64,000 nt of DNA from CAXXHQ01 sp963665265 (GCA_963665265.2 OY762224.2:744001-808000); one strand, 5' to 3'; shown: positions 44,267 to 53,481, numbered from the stretch's first letter. Numbers and translations: made by a program. The notes: generated by a model not told the origin, from the sequence alone.

Positions 44267-45093
44267 TTGCCGGCGTTTGAACGAAGCGAACCGTCGTCGT
44301 TCCACGTAGGGAGCCCGTATTTTTCTTCGACGAGTCGGGCGGTTCGCTCTTGGGGCCACGAGGCGCTCACTTCATCGGCGTCCCATGCGGCACTCAACGC
44401 CGTACGGATCGACACCGAATCTATGCCGAGATTCGCCACAAACGAATCATGCGAACGACCGTTGCGGTAATCGGGAGCTCTCGGAGGGCTCTTGAGCAAA
44501 CGCTCGATCGTCGGCAAAGAGAAATCGTAAAGTAGCGTTCCGTGGTAAAGAAAATGCAAGCGCTTGCATCGCACGCTATTGCCGGAAAACTTTTTATACG
44601 CGACCGGCTCGGCGTTGAGATTCCGGTTACATGCGGAACCCGACTCAGAAGCGCCGTTTGACACCCGCAGCTCTTCGGAAGAATCCAAGAGCGCTAGATC
44701 GCTGACGCCTTGGCAACGGACGCTTGGCCGAAAAGGACGAAGAGCCTCGGCGATGACGTTCAAGACGAAGCGATGCGTGCTGTCGAGCGTTTTCAATTCG
44801 GGCCGTAACTCGTAGCTTAGGACGACGGCGTACATGAGGCAGCCTGGTCCGGCGACGACGGCCAAACCGCCGCTCGTGCGGCGCAAGATCGGGACGTTCG
44901 ACTTTTCGCAACTGTCCCGTCTGACTTCGAGATCAATGCGTGAAGAGCGTCCGACGACGACCGCCTGTCGAGGCGACTCCCAAAACCGCAATGTTTCGAG
45001 CGGCGCGCCGCCGCACTCCGCTTCGTCGAGCAGAGCTTCGTCGAGGGCGAGGTTTTCTTCCGGCGTGGGCAACGTAAGATCAAGCAGTCGCAT
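44263..45093 (-). CDS. Lipoate-protein ligase A-like enzyme (biotin/lipoate transferase fold)
   Basis: The protein has 276 residues from the ATG at 45093. An upstream longer frame lacks protein-like sequence. It shows the LplA/LipB-like fold: LALDEALLDEA, FWESPRQAVVVGRSSR, then RRTSGGLAVVAGPGCLMYAVVLSY, where RRxSGG binds the acyl-adenylate. YKKFSGNSVRCKRLHFLYHGTLLYDF contains the conserved lysine in K-F-SGN. Such enzymes attach lipoate or octanoate to dehydrogenase E2 or glycine cleavage H protein. Whether it is a ligase, octanoyltransferase or amidotransferase cannot be told from the sequence. It stands alone. Confidence 0.75.
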   Translation of the reverse strand: MRLLDLTLPTPEENLALDEALLDEAECGGAPLETLRFWESPRQAVVVGRSSRIDLEVRRDSCEKSNVPILRRTSGGLAVVAGPGCLMYAVVLSYELRPELKTLDSTHRFVLNVIAEALRPFRPSVRCQGVSDLALLDSSEELRVSNGASESGSACNRNLNAEPVAYKKFSGNSVRCKRLHFLYHGTLLYDFSLPTIERLLKSPPRAPDYRNGRSHDSFVANLGIDSVSIRTALSAAWDADEVSASWPQERTARLVEEKYGLPTWNDDGSLRSNAGN

Positions 45094-45578
45094 GCGATTC
45101 CTTCGACGTATAATTTTCGCGCGGATATTCTTAGAGATGATTGCAAAAACTTGATTTTCGTACAAATACTCGGCGTCCGAAAGCGAAGTGAACAAGCGTT
45201 TAGTTTTGTGCGTAGTTTAGGATAACGGGCGAGCGTAGCGGTTGGGTAAGATGTAGCCGCAAGCGCCTACCGCACAGGGAATTACGGCGAATCCACGAAA
45301 ATCGCTTCGGCAGTCGTCGAAAGAAACTTCAAAAAACATTTTAACTGTAACCTATAGTACATCTTGAGGTTGCAACGCGTGTTAAAGTTTGCGGCCGCGA
45401 GAATGTTTGCCCGACAAAAGAATTTCTGGCAAATTAAGTTATTGAGTTGTACGCTCTTACCAGTGCGTCGTCCGACGGCGTCGTTCGTTCGCGAGTAACG
45501 ACGAAGGCTTCGTCGCGACGCCGCTGAGATTTGCGATTGCCGTTGTACGTCAGCAACGTATCGGCGAGGTTATTAATT
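45094..45578. other. Intergenic region between divergent genes
   Basis: About 485 bases lie between the lipoate ligase-like start and the YTV protein start. No protein-like frame and no repeat family member was found. A stretch near 45340-45450 is AT-rich and probably holds the YTV promoter, but no clear -35/-10 pair is present. Confidence 0.4.
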
Positions 45579-47141
45579 ATGAAAAAGTTTTTTAGTTCCG
45601 TTTTCGGCGTTTTGTTTTCGTTGGGCCTCGTCGCGGTATGCGACGCATGTCCCTGCAACAATCCTTCGACGGCTTCAGTCACTACGGTCGCTCCGACGGT
45701 AGTGAACATGCCCGTCGTCGCAGCGTCGCCCGTCGTCGATTCGTCGATCACGTACAAGTTGGCCTATGAAACGATCAACGAGCGACGCGAGGTTTCGGCC
45801 TATAAGATCGAATACGAAACGGTCTATGAAGAGCGTAAGGTGACGACTTATAAGCCAGTCATCGAAACGCAAATGCGCGAGGTCCGTTATACGGTCGCCA
45901 AACCGATCGCCGAGACCGGCTTTCGCGAAGAGACCTATACTGTCCAAAAACCGATCTACGAGACGCAGATTCGGGACGACAGCTATACGCAGGTTCGTTA
46001 CGTTCAAGAGACAGCCGAACGCGAAGAGCGTTATACGGTAAACCGTCCCGTGGTCGAAACGGCCGAGCGAGAAGAGACTTACACGGTAATGAAGCCGGTC
46101 TGCGAGACTGCGATGCGCCAAGAGGCCTATACGGTGATGCGCCCGGTCGTGACGACGCAAACGCAACTCGTCGACCAAGGCGGATTCGCCGATCAAATGG
46201 TGATGAAGCCGAGCTTCTTTTCCAATCGATTGAAATGGTCGGGAGGCGGACCGGCGATGGACCCGACGACAGGCGCCCCGGTTTATCAGAGAGCCGGACT
46301 CTATTGGGATCAATCGCCGCGCGGAACCTACGAAGTGCAAAAAGTATGGCAACCGAATATCGTTCCGCAACAAGTTCAAACGACGAATTACGTGCCACAG
46401 ACCGAGGTGCGACAAATTCCGATTCAAACCACGCGTTACGTGCCCGAGCAAGTCGTTCGCAAGGTTCCGGTTCAAACGACCCGCTACGTTCAAGAAGAGG
46501 TCGTGCGCAAGGTTCCTTATACGGTAATGCGTCCGGTCGAGGAGCGGATTGAAAAGAAGACGCCGATTCAGATTTGCCGTTGGGTTTCCGAACAGCAAGT
46601 GCGGAAGATTCCCGTAACGACCTATCGCATGGCCTACGAGGAACGCGTTGAGCAGATTCCGCAAAAAGTATGCAAAACGGTGGCCGTCGAAGAGACGATT
46701 CAAGTTCCGCGAGTTGTCGAGAAACGCATTCCTGGCATTTTGTCATACGACGTACCGCGGACGATTTGCTATCGCATTCCGCTCGACCTATGCGGCAATC
46801 CGATCCAAACGGTCGAGCCTTCGACGACGGCGCCTTCGTTGGCGCCTTCTTCGGAAGCGGTTCCGAGCCAGACGAACATGAAGACGTATGACGACCGCCG
46901 CGCTCCGACCCGCGCGGCGAAATCGGCGACTCCTGCCGATCAGAAACCGAGCGTTGAGTCAAACGCCGCGCCGAGCTCCACGCCGGCCGATCAGCCGATG
47001 ACGCCGGTGAAACCGGACGCCTGGACCGCTCCAAAGGACACCCCAGCGTCGACCGCTAACCCGGCGACGAGCTCTTCGACGCCTTCGCAAGAGGCGCCGA
47101 CCGCTCCCGCCGCGCCGGAACGCTATCCGTTAATGAAATAA
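45579..47141 (+). CDS. YTV-repeat envelope protein
   Basis: The protein has 520 residues from the ATG at 45579. The signal peptide (MKKFFSSVFGVLFSLGLVAV) ends before CDACPC. Residues about 60-215 carry repeats of about 22 residues around RYTV, TYTV and AYTV (ETAEREERYTVNRPV, TYTVMKPVCE), the hallmark of the planctomycete YTV family. Residues 270-420 carry a second repeat type with QTTRYVPEQVVRKVP and QICRWVSEQQVRKIP. Both are likely extended or coiled. A proline/alanine/serine-rich C-terminus follows. YTV proteins have been found in cell wall preparations of the planctomycete Rhodopirellula. A perfect terminator follows. Confidence 0.9.
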   Translation: MKKFFSSVFGVLFSLGLVAVCDACPCNNPSTASVTTVAPTVVNMPVVAASPVVDSSITYKLAYETINERREVSAYKIEYETVYEERKVTTYKPVIETQMREVRYTVAKPIAETGFREETYTVQKPIYETQIRDDSYTQVRYVQETAEREERYTVNRPVVETAEREETYTVMKPVCETAMRQEAYTVMRPVVTTQTQLVDQGGFADQMVMKPSFFSNRLKWSGGGPAMDPTTGAPVYQRAGLYWDQSPRGTYEVQKVWQPNIVPQQVQTTNYVPQTEVRQIPIQTTRYVPEQVVRKVPVQTTRYVQEEVVRKVPYTVMRPVEERIEKKTPIQICRWVSEQQVRKIPVTTYRMAYEERVEQIPQKVCKTVAVEETIQVPRVVEKRIPGILSYDVPRTICYRIPLDLCGNPIQTVEPSTTAPSLAPSSEAVPSQTNMKTYDDRRAPTRAAKSATPADQKPSVESNAAPSSTPADQPMTPVKPDAWTAPKDTPASTANPATSSSTPSQEAPTAPAAPERYPLMK

Positions 47142-47172
47142 CCGTCGCCGAGCTTCGGCGAACAATACGAAT

Positions 47173-47210
47173 AAGGACGCGAAATCGCGAGGTTTCGCGT
47201 CCTTATTCTT
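47173..47210 (+). terminator. Rho-independent terminator of the YTV gene
   Basis: A perfect 12-base stem (AAGGACGCGAAA at 47173-47184 with TTTCGCGTCCTT at 47193-47204) is followed by ATTCTTTTAT, 32 bases after the stop codon. Confidence 0.9.
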
Positions 47211-47262
47211 TTATGCGGCCGTCGGAGTTGCAAAAACTAAAAAAACGCCGAATTTTACGCGG

Positions 47263-47292
47263 TTGACGTTTGATGACGTGGGTTCATATACT
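47263..47292 (+). promoter_or_regulatory. Sigma70-like promoter of the BRCT/MerR/TPR gene
   Basis: TTGACG (47263-47268) and TATACT (47287-47292) are separated by 18 bases, close to consensus. The start codon lies 74 bases downstream. Confidence 0.6.
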
Positions 47293-47365
47293 GAATCCAT
47301 AGAATTCCCTTCATGCCCGTTTAACGGGTACCTTTCACGGTAAAGTAGCTCGATCAACTGAAGAC

Positions 47366-48562
47366 ATGATTCGCAATCAGAACGACAAAGCCGATTCACT
47401 CCAAAACGTTCGCGCGGCGTTCGTCGGCAAGTTAGCGAGCATGTCGCGAAAGGACGCGACGGCGTTGTTGCGCGAGGCCGGAGCCGTGGTCGTCGATCGT
47501 TTTGATGCGGAGACGAATTTACTCGTCATCGGCGAATACGACTTACCTTTTCCGAAGCTCGATTCGGACGACGATTGGTTTACGGAGGACGTTCGCCTTG
47601 CGGCCGAGGAGGGGCGAGTGGAGATCGTCACCGAGACGAAGCTATGGCGGCGTTTGAAACTGGTCGATGAGCACGAGCACGATTCACGAAGGCTCTACAC
47701 GCCGGCAATGCTGGCGGATTTGCTCGGCGTTTCGACTTCTACAGTGCGACGCTGGAATCGGCGCGGACTCATTAAGCCGGTTCGAGAGGTTCGCAAGTTG
47801 CCGTACTTCGATTATCAAGAGGCCGTGACCGCGCAGCGCTTGGCCGGTTGGCTGGCCTCGGGCATTTCGCCGCAAGTATTGGAAAAGAAGCTGGCCGATC
47901 TCGCCAAGTTCCTACCCGACGTCGATCGGCCTCTTGCGCAACTGTCGATCATCGTTGAAGGAAAGCACGTTCTGCTACGGCAGGAAAACGGGCTGATCGA
48001 TTCGGCCGGCCAGAAGCGATTTGAATTTCAAGCGCCGGAAGCCGAAGAAACGGCGAATATGCCGACAAAAAGCCTCGCTTCGTTGGAGCGAGCGCTTCCG
48101 ACGACGCCGGAAGAGCTTTGCGCAATGGCGGCCGAGGCGGAAGAGGAGGGCCGGTTGGCCGAATCGGCCGATTTGCTTCGGGCGGCGTTGGCGGCAGGCG
48201 GCCCGAATGCCGAGATTTGTTTCCAACTTGCCGAAATACTGTATCGTTCCGGCGATTTGTCGGGCGCATGCGAACGTTATTACATGGCCGTCGAACTGAA
48301 CGAAGAATACGTCGAGGCACGGGCGAATCTCGGTTGCGTGCTAGTCGAGACTGGGCGACTTGAGCTGGCGGTCGCAGCCTTCGAGGGGGCGCTGAAATAT
48401 CATCCCGACTACGCCGACGCGCATTATCAGCTTGCGAAAGCGCTGGACGATTTAGGCCGTGGCGACGAGGCGCTCTCGCATTGGAAGCGATTCCTGGAGT
48501 TGGCGCCGGAAAATCCCTGGGCCGACGAAGTGCGAAGGCGGCTGAACGACGTAGCGAATTAA
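47366..48562 (+). CDS. BRCT-like, MerR-type HTH and TPR fusion protein
   Basis: The protein has 398 residues. Residues about 13-105 resemble a BRCT domain: RAAFVGKLASMSRKDATALLREAGAVVVDRFDAETNLLVIGE is the usual G-K-L-x-S and glycine-then-V-V-D-x pattern. Residues 115-185 are a MerR-type winged HTH: YTPAMLADLLGVSTSTVRRWNRRGLIKPVREVRKLPYFDYQE. Residues about 250-395 hold three to four TPR units (AEICFQLAEILYRSGD, ARANLGCVLVETGRLELAVAAFEGALKYHPDYADAHYQLAKALDDLGRGDEA). The combination suggests a DNA-binding protein with phosphopeptide and partner-binding parts. The function is unknown. Confidence 0.82.
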   Translation: MIRNQNDKADSLQNVRAAFVGKLASMSRKDATALLREAGAVVVDRFDAETNLLVIGEYDLPFPKLDSDDDWFTEDVRLAAEEGRVEIVTETKLWRRLKLVDEHEHDSRRLYTPAMLADLLGVSTSTVRRWNRRGLIKPVREVRKLPYFDYQEAVTAQRLAGWLASGISPQVLEKKLADLAKFLPDVDRPLAQLSIIVEGKHVLLRQENGLIDSAGQKRFEFQAPEAEETANMPTKSLASLERALPTTPEELCAMAAEAEEEGRLAESADLLRAALAAGGPNAEICFQLAEILYRSGDLSGACERYYMAVELNEEYVEARANLGCVLVETGRLELAVAAFEGALKYHPDYADAHYQLAKALDDLGRGDEALSHWKRFLELAPENPWADEVRRRLNDVAN

Positions 48563-48589
48563 TACACCGCAGGCGGCTCTCGCGCATTC

Positions 48590-48633
48590 ACCCTCTATTC
48601 TCTACGCCCTATCCCTAACGCCTACTTCCTACA
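48590..48633 (+). repeat. C-rich CCCTA-like intergenic repeat
   Basis: The stretch contains CTACGCCCTATCCCTAACGCC and CTTCCTACA, the same family as at 16440, 18000, 23497, 28598 and 33988. It lies between two convergent genes and overlaps the last bases of fusA. Confidence 0.5.
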
Positions 48634-50740
48634 TAAACGTCTTCAGCACGTCTTCGGGGGCCGGGCCGTAGCTGTGCGGCTCCATCGAGCAGGAGGCTCG
48701 GCCTTGGCTCAGCCCGCGCATGGCCGACGAATAGCCGAACAACGAGGCCAACGGCGCCTGCGCTTCGATTACGGTGTTTTTGCCGCGAACGTGGGTGCGG
48801 GTGATCATCGCGCGGCGTTGCTGCAAATCGCCGACGATATCGCCGAGGTTTTCTTCCGGGGCGGTCACTTCGAGCTTCATGATCGGTTCGAGGAGGACGA
48901 TGCCCGCCTCGCGCAACGCTTTCATAAAGGCGTCGGCAGCGGCGTAGCGGAAGGCAAGCTCGTTCGATTCGGTCTCGCTCACTTCGCCGCCGGTGACGGT
49001 AATCTTGACGTGCATTAAGGGAAAACCGAGCATACCGCCGCCAGCCCCTTGCTCCTGCAACGTCTCGAGCGCGGCGTTCATTAACTGTTCAGGCAAGACG
49101 ACGCCCGGCCCCACGACGACCGTTACCGGCTTGGCGCCCTGCTGGAACGGCTCCATGCGGATCGAGAGCTTGCCCGAGAGCATTTGCCCGCCGACGTTGC
49201 GATGGCATTCGCCCGTCACGTTGACGGCCTTTTCGATCGTTTCGCGGTAGCTGACGCGCGGCTTGTGAACGCGAACGTTCAACTTGTAGTCGCGGAGCAG
49301 GCGGTGCTTGATAACTTCCAAGTGCAATTCGCCCATACCGCTGATGAGAGTTTGGCCGGTCTCTTCATTCTCGATGCCGCGGAAGGTCGGGTCTTGGCGC
49401 TTCATCATGTCCAAAACATCGGAGAGCTTTTTGCGTTCTGCCGAGCTTTCCGGCTCGATCGCCATCGAGATAACCGTTTCGGGAAATTCGATCGATTCGA
49501 GCAAAATGGGATCGCCGTGCGCGTCGCAGAGGGTGTCGCCCGTAACCGACTGGCGCAGCCCGATGACGCCGACGATGTCGCCGGCCGAGGCCGATTCGAC
49601 TTGCTGGCGACGATCGGCTTGAATGCGCCACAACTGCGGCACGTTTTCTTTTTTATCTTTGCCGGAATTTAGCACGCGGCTATTCGCCTTCAAGCATCCG
49701 GAATAGACGCGGACGTAGTGCAAATCGCCGTGGCGTTCGGCTTGAATTTTGAAGACGAGGCCGCAGAACGGTTCGTCGGGGTCGGGTTTGCGCGCGACTT
49801 TTGAATCTTTTTTCTTGGGATTCGTTCCTTCGACGGGCGGCACGTCGGCGGGCGACGGCAAGTAGGCGGCCACCGCGTCTAAGACCGGTTGCACGCCGAT
49901 GCAGTCCAAGGCCGAGCCGCAGAGCGTCGGCACGATCATGCTTTGCAGCGTCGCTTGCCGCAAGACTTTGTGAATTACGGCGGCCGGCACTTCCTCCTCG
50001 GCCAGCATCAACTCGGTCAACTCGTCGCTATAGATCGAGAGTTGGTCGAGCATTTGCGAACGCCATAGTTCGGCCTCCTCGCGCAATTCCTCGGGAATCT
50101 CGCTGATTTCAATGTCGCGGCCGTTGTTCTCTTTCGAAAACTTCAACTGCTTCATGTAGATCAGATCGATCACGCCGCGAAACGCCTCTTGAACGTGGGG
50201 CGGTCCGGAACCGATCGGCAGATTGATCGGAATCGGCTTGCATTCCAAACGTGAGCGAATCTCGTCGAGCGTGCCGAAGTAGTCGGCCCCTTCGCGGTCC
50301 ATCTTATTTATGAAGGCCAAACGCGGAACGTGATATTTGTCGGCCTGCCGCCAAACGGTTTCGCTTTGCGCTTCGACCCCTTCGCGCGCGCTGAAGACGA
50401 CGACGCCGCCGTCGAGAACGCGGAGGCTTCGTTCGACTTCGGCCGTGAAATCGACATGGCCGGGGGTGTCGATTAAGTTGATTTGAACTTTCGGGGTCGT
50501 CAGATCGCCGCGTAGCAAAGACGATGTTTCCCAATCGAACGTCACGCAGGCCGCGTTGATCGTAATGCCTCGTTCTTGCTCCTCGGGGTCGTAGTCGGTT
50601 ACGGTCGTTCCCTTATCGACTTCGCCGACTTTGTGGCTGAAGCCGCTATTGAAGAGCATCCGCTCGGTGACGGTGGTCTTGCCGGCGTCGATGTGGGCGA
50701 TCACGCCGAGGTTTCGTAATACGTGGATGTCGGTGGGCAT
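48629..50740 (-). CDS. fusA: Elongation factor G
   Basis: The protein has 703 residues. It is a GTPase that moves tRNAs and mRNA on the ribosome after peptide transfer. GTPase motifs are present: AHIDAGKTT (P-loop, near residue 15), DTPGHVDF (G3, about 95) and NKMD (G4, about 150). Later domains show domain II, SVAIEPE-like and GMGELHLEV signatures, and YRETI. The length matches EF-G. It lies downstream of a run of seven membrane protein genes and about 6 kb from rpsG, although in most bacteria fusA follows rpsG immediately. It may be one of several EF-G paralogues, which cannot be told from this window. Confidence 0.95.
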   Translation of the reverse strand: MPTDIHVLRNLGVIAHIDAGKTTVTERMLFNSGFSHKVGEVDKGTTVTDYDPEEQERGITINAACVTFDWETSSLLRGDLTTPKVQINLIDTPGHVDFTAEVERSLRVLDGGVVVFSAREGVEAQSETVWRQADKYHVPRLAFINKMDREGADYFGTLDEIRSRLECKPIPINLPIGSGPPHVQEAFRGVIDLIYMKQLKFSKENNGRDIEISEIPEELREEAELWRSQMLDQLSIYSDELTELMLAEEEVPAAVIHKVLRQATLQSMIVPTLCGSALDCIGVQPVLDAVAAYLPSPADVPPVEGTNPKKKDSKVARKPDPDEPFCGLVFKIQAERHGDLHYVRVYSGCLKANSRVLNSGKDKKENVPQLWRIQADRRQQVESASAGDIVGVIGLRQSVTGDTLCDAHGDPILLESIEFPETVISMAIEPESSAERKKLSDVLDMMKRQDPTFRGIENEETGQTLISGMGELHLEVIKHRLLRDYKLNVRVHKPRVSYRETIEKAVNVTGECHRNVGGQMLSGKLSIRMEPFQQGAKPVTVVVGPGVVLPEQLMNAALETLQEQGAGGGMLGFPLMHVKITVTGGEVSETESNELAFRYAAADAFMKALREAGIVLLEPIMKLEVTAPEENLGDIVGDLQQRRAMITRTHVRGKNTVIEAQAPLASLFGYSSAMRGLSQGRASCSMEPHSYGPAPEDVLKTFM

Positions 50741-51209
50741 ATCTGGCGAGGCGAAAAACAGGGGCTATTTCGGCAAAATATCAAAGCAACCATTTTACAT
50801 TGAACGACGGCATTTGGGATAGCCCCGGTTTTTGGCGGAAAAATCGGGGATTTCCAGCGGCTGCGAATAACTAAAACTCCCAATCCGGAAAACTTTTTTT
50901 CGAGTCGGAGCGGCTGCGAATCCTTGTCTCTTATTCTTCATGCTCATCCGCTTCAGCCAAAGGAGGCTCATGGTCGCGGCATGAATACTTAGGTTGATTT
51001 ATATGGAACGCAAAAAAGATTATGGACGCCTTTCTAGGCCGAAAAATCGAAATTTTCCGGTACGGCGAATTGCCGTAAGTTGGAATACATCGGGATCATC
51101 GCGTCGAGCGGGGAGATGGCCGTTGAAGGTCTCCTCGCATTTTACCGCACGATGCCTCAGAGGATCATACTAGCGGAAAGCGCGGCACAAATTCCAGCAA
51201 AAATACCGA
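50741..51209. other. Intergenic region upstream of fusA
   Basis: About 470 bases separate fusA from the last membrane protein gene. It is probably the fusA leader and promoter. The 13-base sequence AGCGGCTGCGAAT occurs at 50857-50869 and 50910-50922. No gene was found. Confidence 0.5.
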
Positions 51210-51758
51210 TTAATCCATCACGTCGTCGAAAGAGAAAGTCATGATCGGCTCGCCTTTCAGAGGCGGCGAGGCACAGTAGTCCTTCGTGTAGCGAAAGAGG
51301 GAAATAACGAGCGTCACGAGGCCGGCGAGGAGGAAGAATAAGCTAAGGGCAAGGCAATACAAGAGTTGTTGCTCTTCGTAATTTGCGACGCCCACGATTT
51401 CTCCGACGATTGGAGCGGCGAAAAGCGCCCCAAAGGCGATCAAGACGATAGAGTGAAAGATGGCGCTCCCCTTCGCAAGGTAAATTTGCCGAGACATTTG
51501 GCGAGCGGTAACGACCATCCAGAAGCTGAGTAAGGAAAGGGCCGTCGGAATCGCGGCGAGGAGCAAATCCTTGCCGTCGACGCCCGCGAAATTCAAGGCC
51601 AAAAGACACAGCATGAAAATAAAGACGCAGCCGAAGAGGACCGCCCCGCAACAGCCGAAGAAGTAGAACGCGACGACGACAAAACGGACGCTGGCGGCGG
51701 AGTTCGACTTTTTCGCCTCGCATTCGACTATCGGCGGTTCGTAAAAATTGTCGGTCAT
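51210..51758 (-). CDS. Member 1 of a family of four-helix membrane proteins (MTDNYY-tag family)
   Basis: The family is not recognised. The protein has 182 residues from the ATG at 51758, with GGAGAG upstream. The short N-terminal tag reads MTDNFYEPPIVECEAKK. Four membrane helices follow: about 30-55, 65-85, 105-125 and 140-165. Between helices 2 and 3 lies the basic loop ARQMSRQIYLAKGSAIFHS. Right after helix 4 is RYTKDYCASPP, then an 18-residue acidic tail with TFSFDDVMD. It is the most distal of seven paralogues on one strand. The pattern of N-tag, RxMxR...AK loop and YTKxYC end is shared by the set. Confidence 0.75.
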   Translation of the reverse strand: MTDNFYEPPIVECEAKKSNSAASVRFVVVAFYFFGCCGAVLFGCVFIFMLCLLALNFAGVDGKDLLLAAIPTALSLLSFWMVVTARQMSRQIYLAKGSAIFHSIVLIAFGALFAAPIVGEIVGVANYEEQQLLYCLALSLFFLLAGLVTLVISLFRYTKDYCASPPLKGEPIMTFSFDDVMD

Positions 51759-51860
51759 AGTATTCTCTCCCAATTTATTCGTCGGGTTTCTCACGCGGAG
51801 TCGCGGGGGGGGCGGAGAACGCAAGTTTTTTAACTGCGGAATAACCGAAACACGGAACGG

Positions 51861-52394
51861 CTATTTCTCTCGCGGTAAATCATCGGATTCGGCAGGCCGG
51901 ACGGCGCAATACGCATTCGTATAGCGAAACAGGGCGATGACAAAACAGGCAAGCCCGGAGAGGAGAACGATCAAGCCAACTCCGAAAATGCAGGCAAAGA
52001 CGAACGGTTCTTTCCAATTTCTAAAGTTGAGCAATTCAGGTCCGCAGAGAACGGCGATCAGTCCGCCAACGCAGATAAGCGCCGCCGAGTGAAACAAGGC
52101 GCTCCATTTGGCTCCATGTACACGACGGCCCATTTGTCGGCCAGTGATTATCATGCAAAAACCAAGCAGGGCAAAGCAGATAGAAGTGACGAAATAGGGG
52201 TATTCGTGCGACGGTAAGCGTTCGGGCGAAGTAACGAACATGACCGCATAAAGGATCGCAATTCCTCCGAAGAAGATCATTCCACAGACGCCAATGAAGC
52301 GAAACGTATTGACGACGAAGCGGACGCTGGCGTCGGGGTTTATTATTTTCGCTTCGCATTCGACTGTTGGCGATTCGTAAAAATTGTCGGTCAT
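51861..52394 (-). CDS. Member 2 of the MTDNYY-tag membrane protein family
   Basis: The protein has 177 residues. The tag is MTDNFYESPTVECEAKI. Four hydrophobic segments follow, with the central loop GRQMGRRVHGAKWSALFHS and the end motif RYTNAYCAVRP after the last helix. The tail is short and acidic. The first 16 residues are nearly the same as in member 1, so the two are recent duplicates. It starts at 52394 and overlaps the stop of member 3 by one base (TAATG), which suggests coupled translation. Confidence 0.75.
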   Translation of the reverse strand: MTDNFYESPTVECEAKIINPDASVRFVVNTFRFIGVCGMIFFGGIAILYAVMFVTSPERLPSHEYPYFVTSICFALLGFCMIITGRQMGRRVHGAKWSALFHSAALICVGGLIAVLCGPELLNFRNWKEPFVFACIFGVGLIVLLSGLACFVIALFRYTNAYCAVRPAESDDLPREK

Positions 52395-52951
52395 TAATTG
52401 TCGCCTTGCTTGGGCTGATTTGTTTGTCGAGCGGCGATGGAATGCGGAGGGCCATAATAGGCGGCGAGCGTAAAAAGCGAGAATAACCCGCCTATACCAA
52501 GGAAGATGCCGGAGATGGCGGCAAGTATTGCAATCACAAGAGAGCCAAGCTGGCATTTAAAAAACGCTGAAAAGAAAAAGAGCAGGGCGCCCCCCACGAG
52601 AACGTCAACGAACGCGAGTTGCTTGGAATTCGCCCGCACGCCTGGATCAAGGCGGAGGATTCCGTCGGCTACTTGCAAATGCCAACGAAAGAAAGTGAAT
52701 GGCGCAGCGAAGACGAGAGCGACGAGAGCTAAGCTGATAACATCGTCATGAATGGTGATAGGGTTTCGGGGAGCGTCCGTCACGCGAAAATAAAGCAAGC
52801 CGACGATATTAATGGCGATCAAAGTGAGCCCCGTTCTTCCGACGAATTTGAAATACAGCACGACTAAGCGGAGCTTCGGCGTTAACGGAGGAGCAGTCAA
52901 CCGCTCGCTCGACGCCTCAGTTTGCGGCGATTCGTAAAAGTTATCGGTCAT
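52394..52951 (-). CDS. Member 3 of the MTDNYY-tag membrane protein family (divergent)
   Basis: The protein has 185 residues. It keeps the tag MTDNFYESPQTEAS but its middle loop differs (WHLQVADGILRLDPGVRANS) and the end reads FTLAAYYGPPHS instead of YTKxYC. It still has four hydrophobic segments. It is therefore a diverged member that lost the cysteine and the conserved basic loop. The start overlaps the stop of member 4 by four bases. Confidence 0.7.
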   Translation of the reverse strand: MTDNFYESPQTEASSERLTAPPLTPKLRLVVLYFKFVGRTGLTLIAINIVGLLYFRVTDAPRNPITIHDDVISLALVALVFAAPFTFFRWHLQVADGILRLDPGVRANSKQLAFVDVLVGGALLFFFSAFFKCQLGSLVIAILAAISGIFLGIGGLFSLFTLAAYYGPPHSIAARQTNQPKQGDN

Positions 52952-53481
52952 GGCATTGACTCCTGGTCGATAATTCGCGCCACGAGAGGCGATTCCTCTC
53001 TCGCTTTCGGCGGCTCGCAATACGATTTCGTATAGCCGAACATGACGATGAAAAAGGCGATGACGAAAGCGGCGGACGGAATAAGCGCGAAGTTCGTTTC
53101 CCACCAAACGAAGACGACGTACGAAGCGACGGCGCAAAGGGCGATATAGAGCAATGCGCCGATCTTCGCTTTTCGATCTCGGCGATACATTTGCCGAGCC
53201 GTTTTCGTAATACTAAGAAAGAACGCGAAGAGGAGCAAATTAAAGAAAAAGGGTATTAGCAAGGACCAAATCGAAACCGAAAACTCCGCCTCAAAACGCA
53301 CCAAGAGAAAGAAGCAGGAGATAGCGGAGGCGCAGAGACAGAGAACGCTCGCGGCCAACCCCGGCAACCCGACGAGATAGAGGAGACCGATAACGAGTAA
53401 GACGGAGATGGAATGCGGTCGTCGCGGATTGGCCAACGGCTCTTCGATTGTTTGCGGCGATTCGTAATAATTGTCGGTCAT
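52948..53481 (-). CDS. Member 4 of the MTDNYY-tag membrane protein family
   Basis: The protein has 177 residues. The tag is MTDNYYESPQTIEEP. Four hydrophobic segments follow, with the central loop ARQMYRRDRKAKIGALLYI and the end motif GYTKSYCEPPK. The tail ARIIDQESMP is short. It overlaps the upstream gene by four bases, so members 3, 4 and 5 are a translationally coupled run. Confidence 0.75.
   Translation of the reverse strand: MTDNYYESPQTIEEPLANPRRPHSISVLLVIGLLYLVGLPGLAASVLCLCASAISCFFLLVRFEAEFSVSIWSLLIPFFFNLLLFAFFLSITKTARQMYRRDRKAKIGALLYIALCAVASYVVFVWWETNFALIPSAAFVIAFFIVMFGYTKSYCEPPKAREESPLVARIIDQESMP

Noticed and set aside
45675..47034. Two long open frames on the minus strand opposite the YTV gene (342 and 391 codons)
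   Set aside because: Both are mirror frames of the repeated YTV coding sequence. Their Arg/Ser/Leu-rich sequence has no fold-like pattern.
16440..48633. CCCTA-rich runs as telomere-like DNA
   Set aside because: The runs are degenerate, short and dispersed between ordinary genes. Similarity to eukaryotic telomere repeats is probably superficial.
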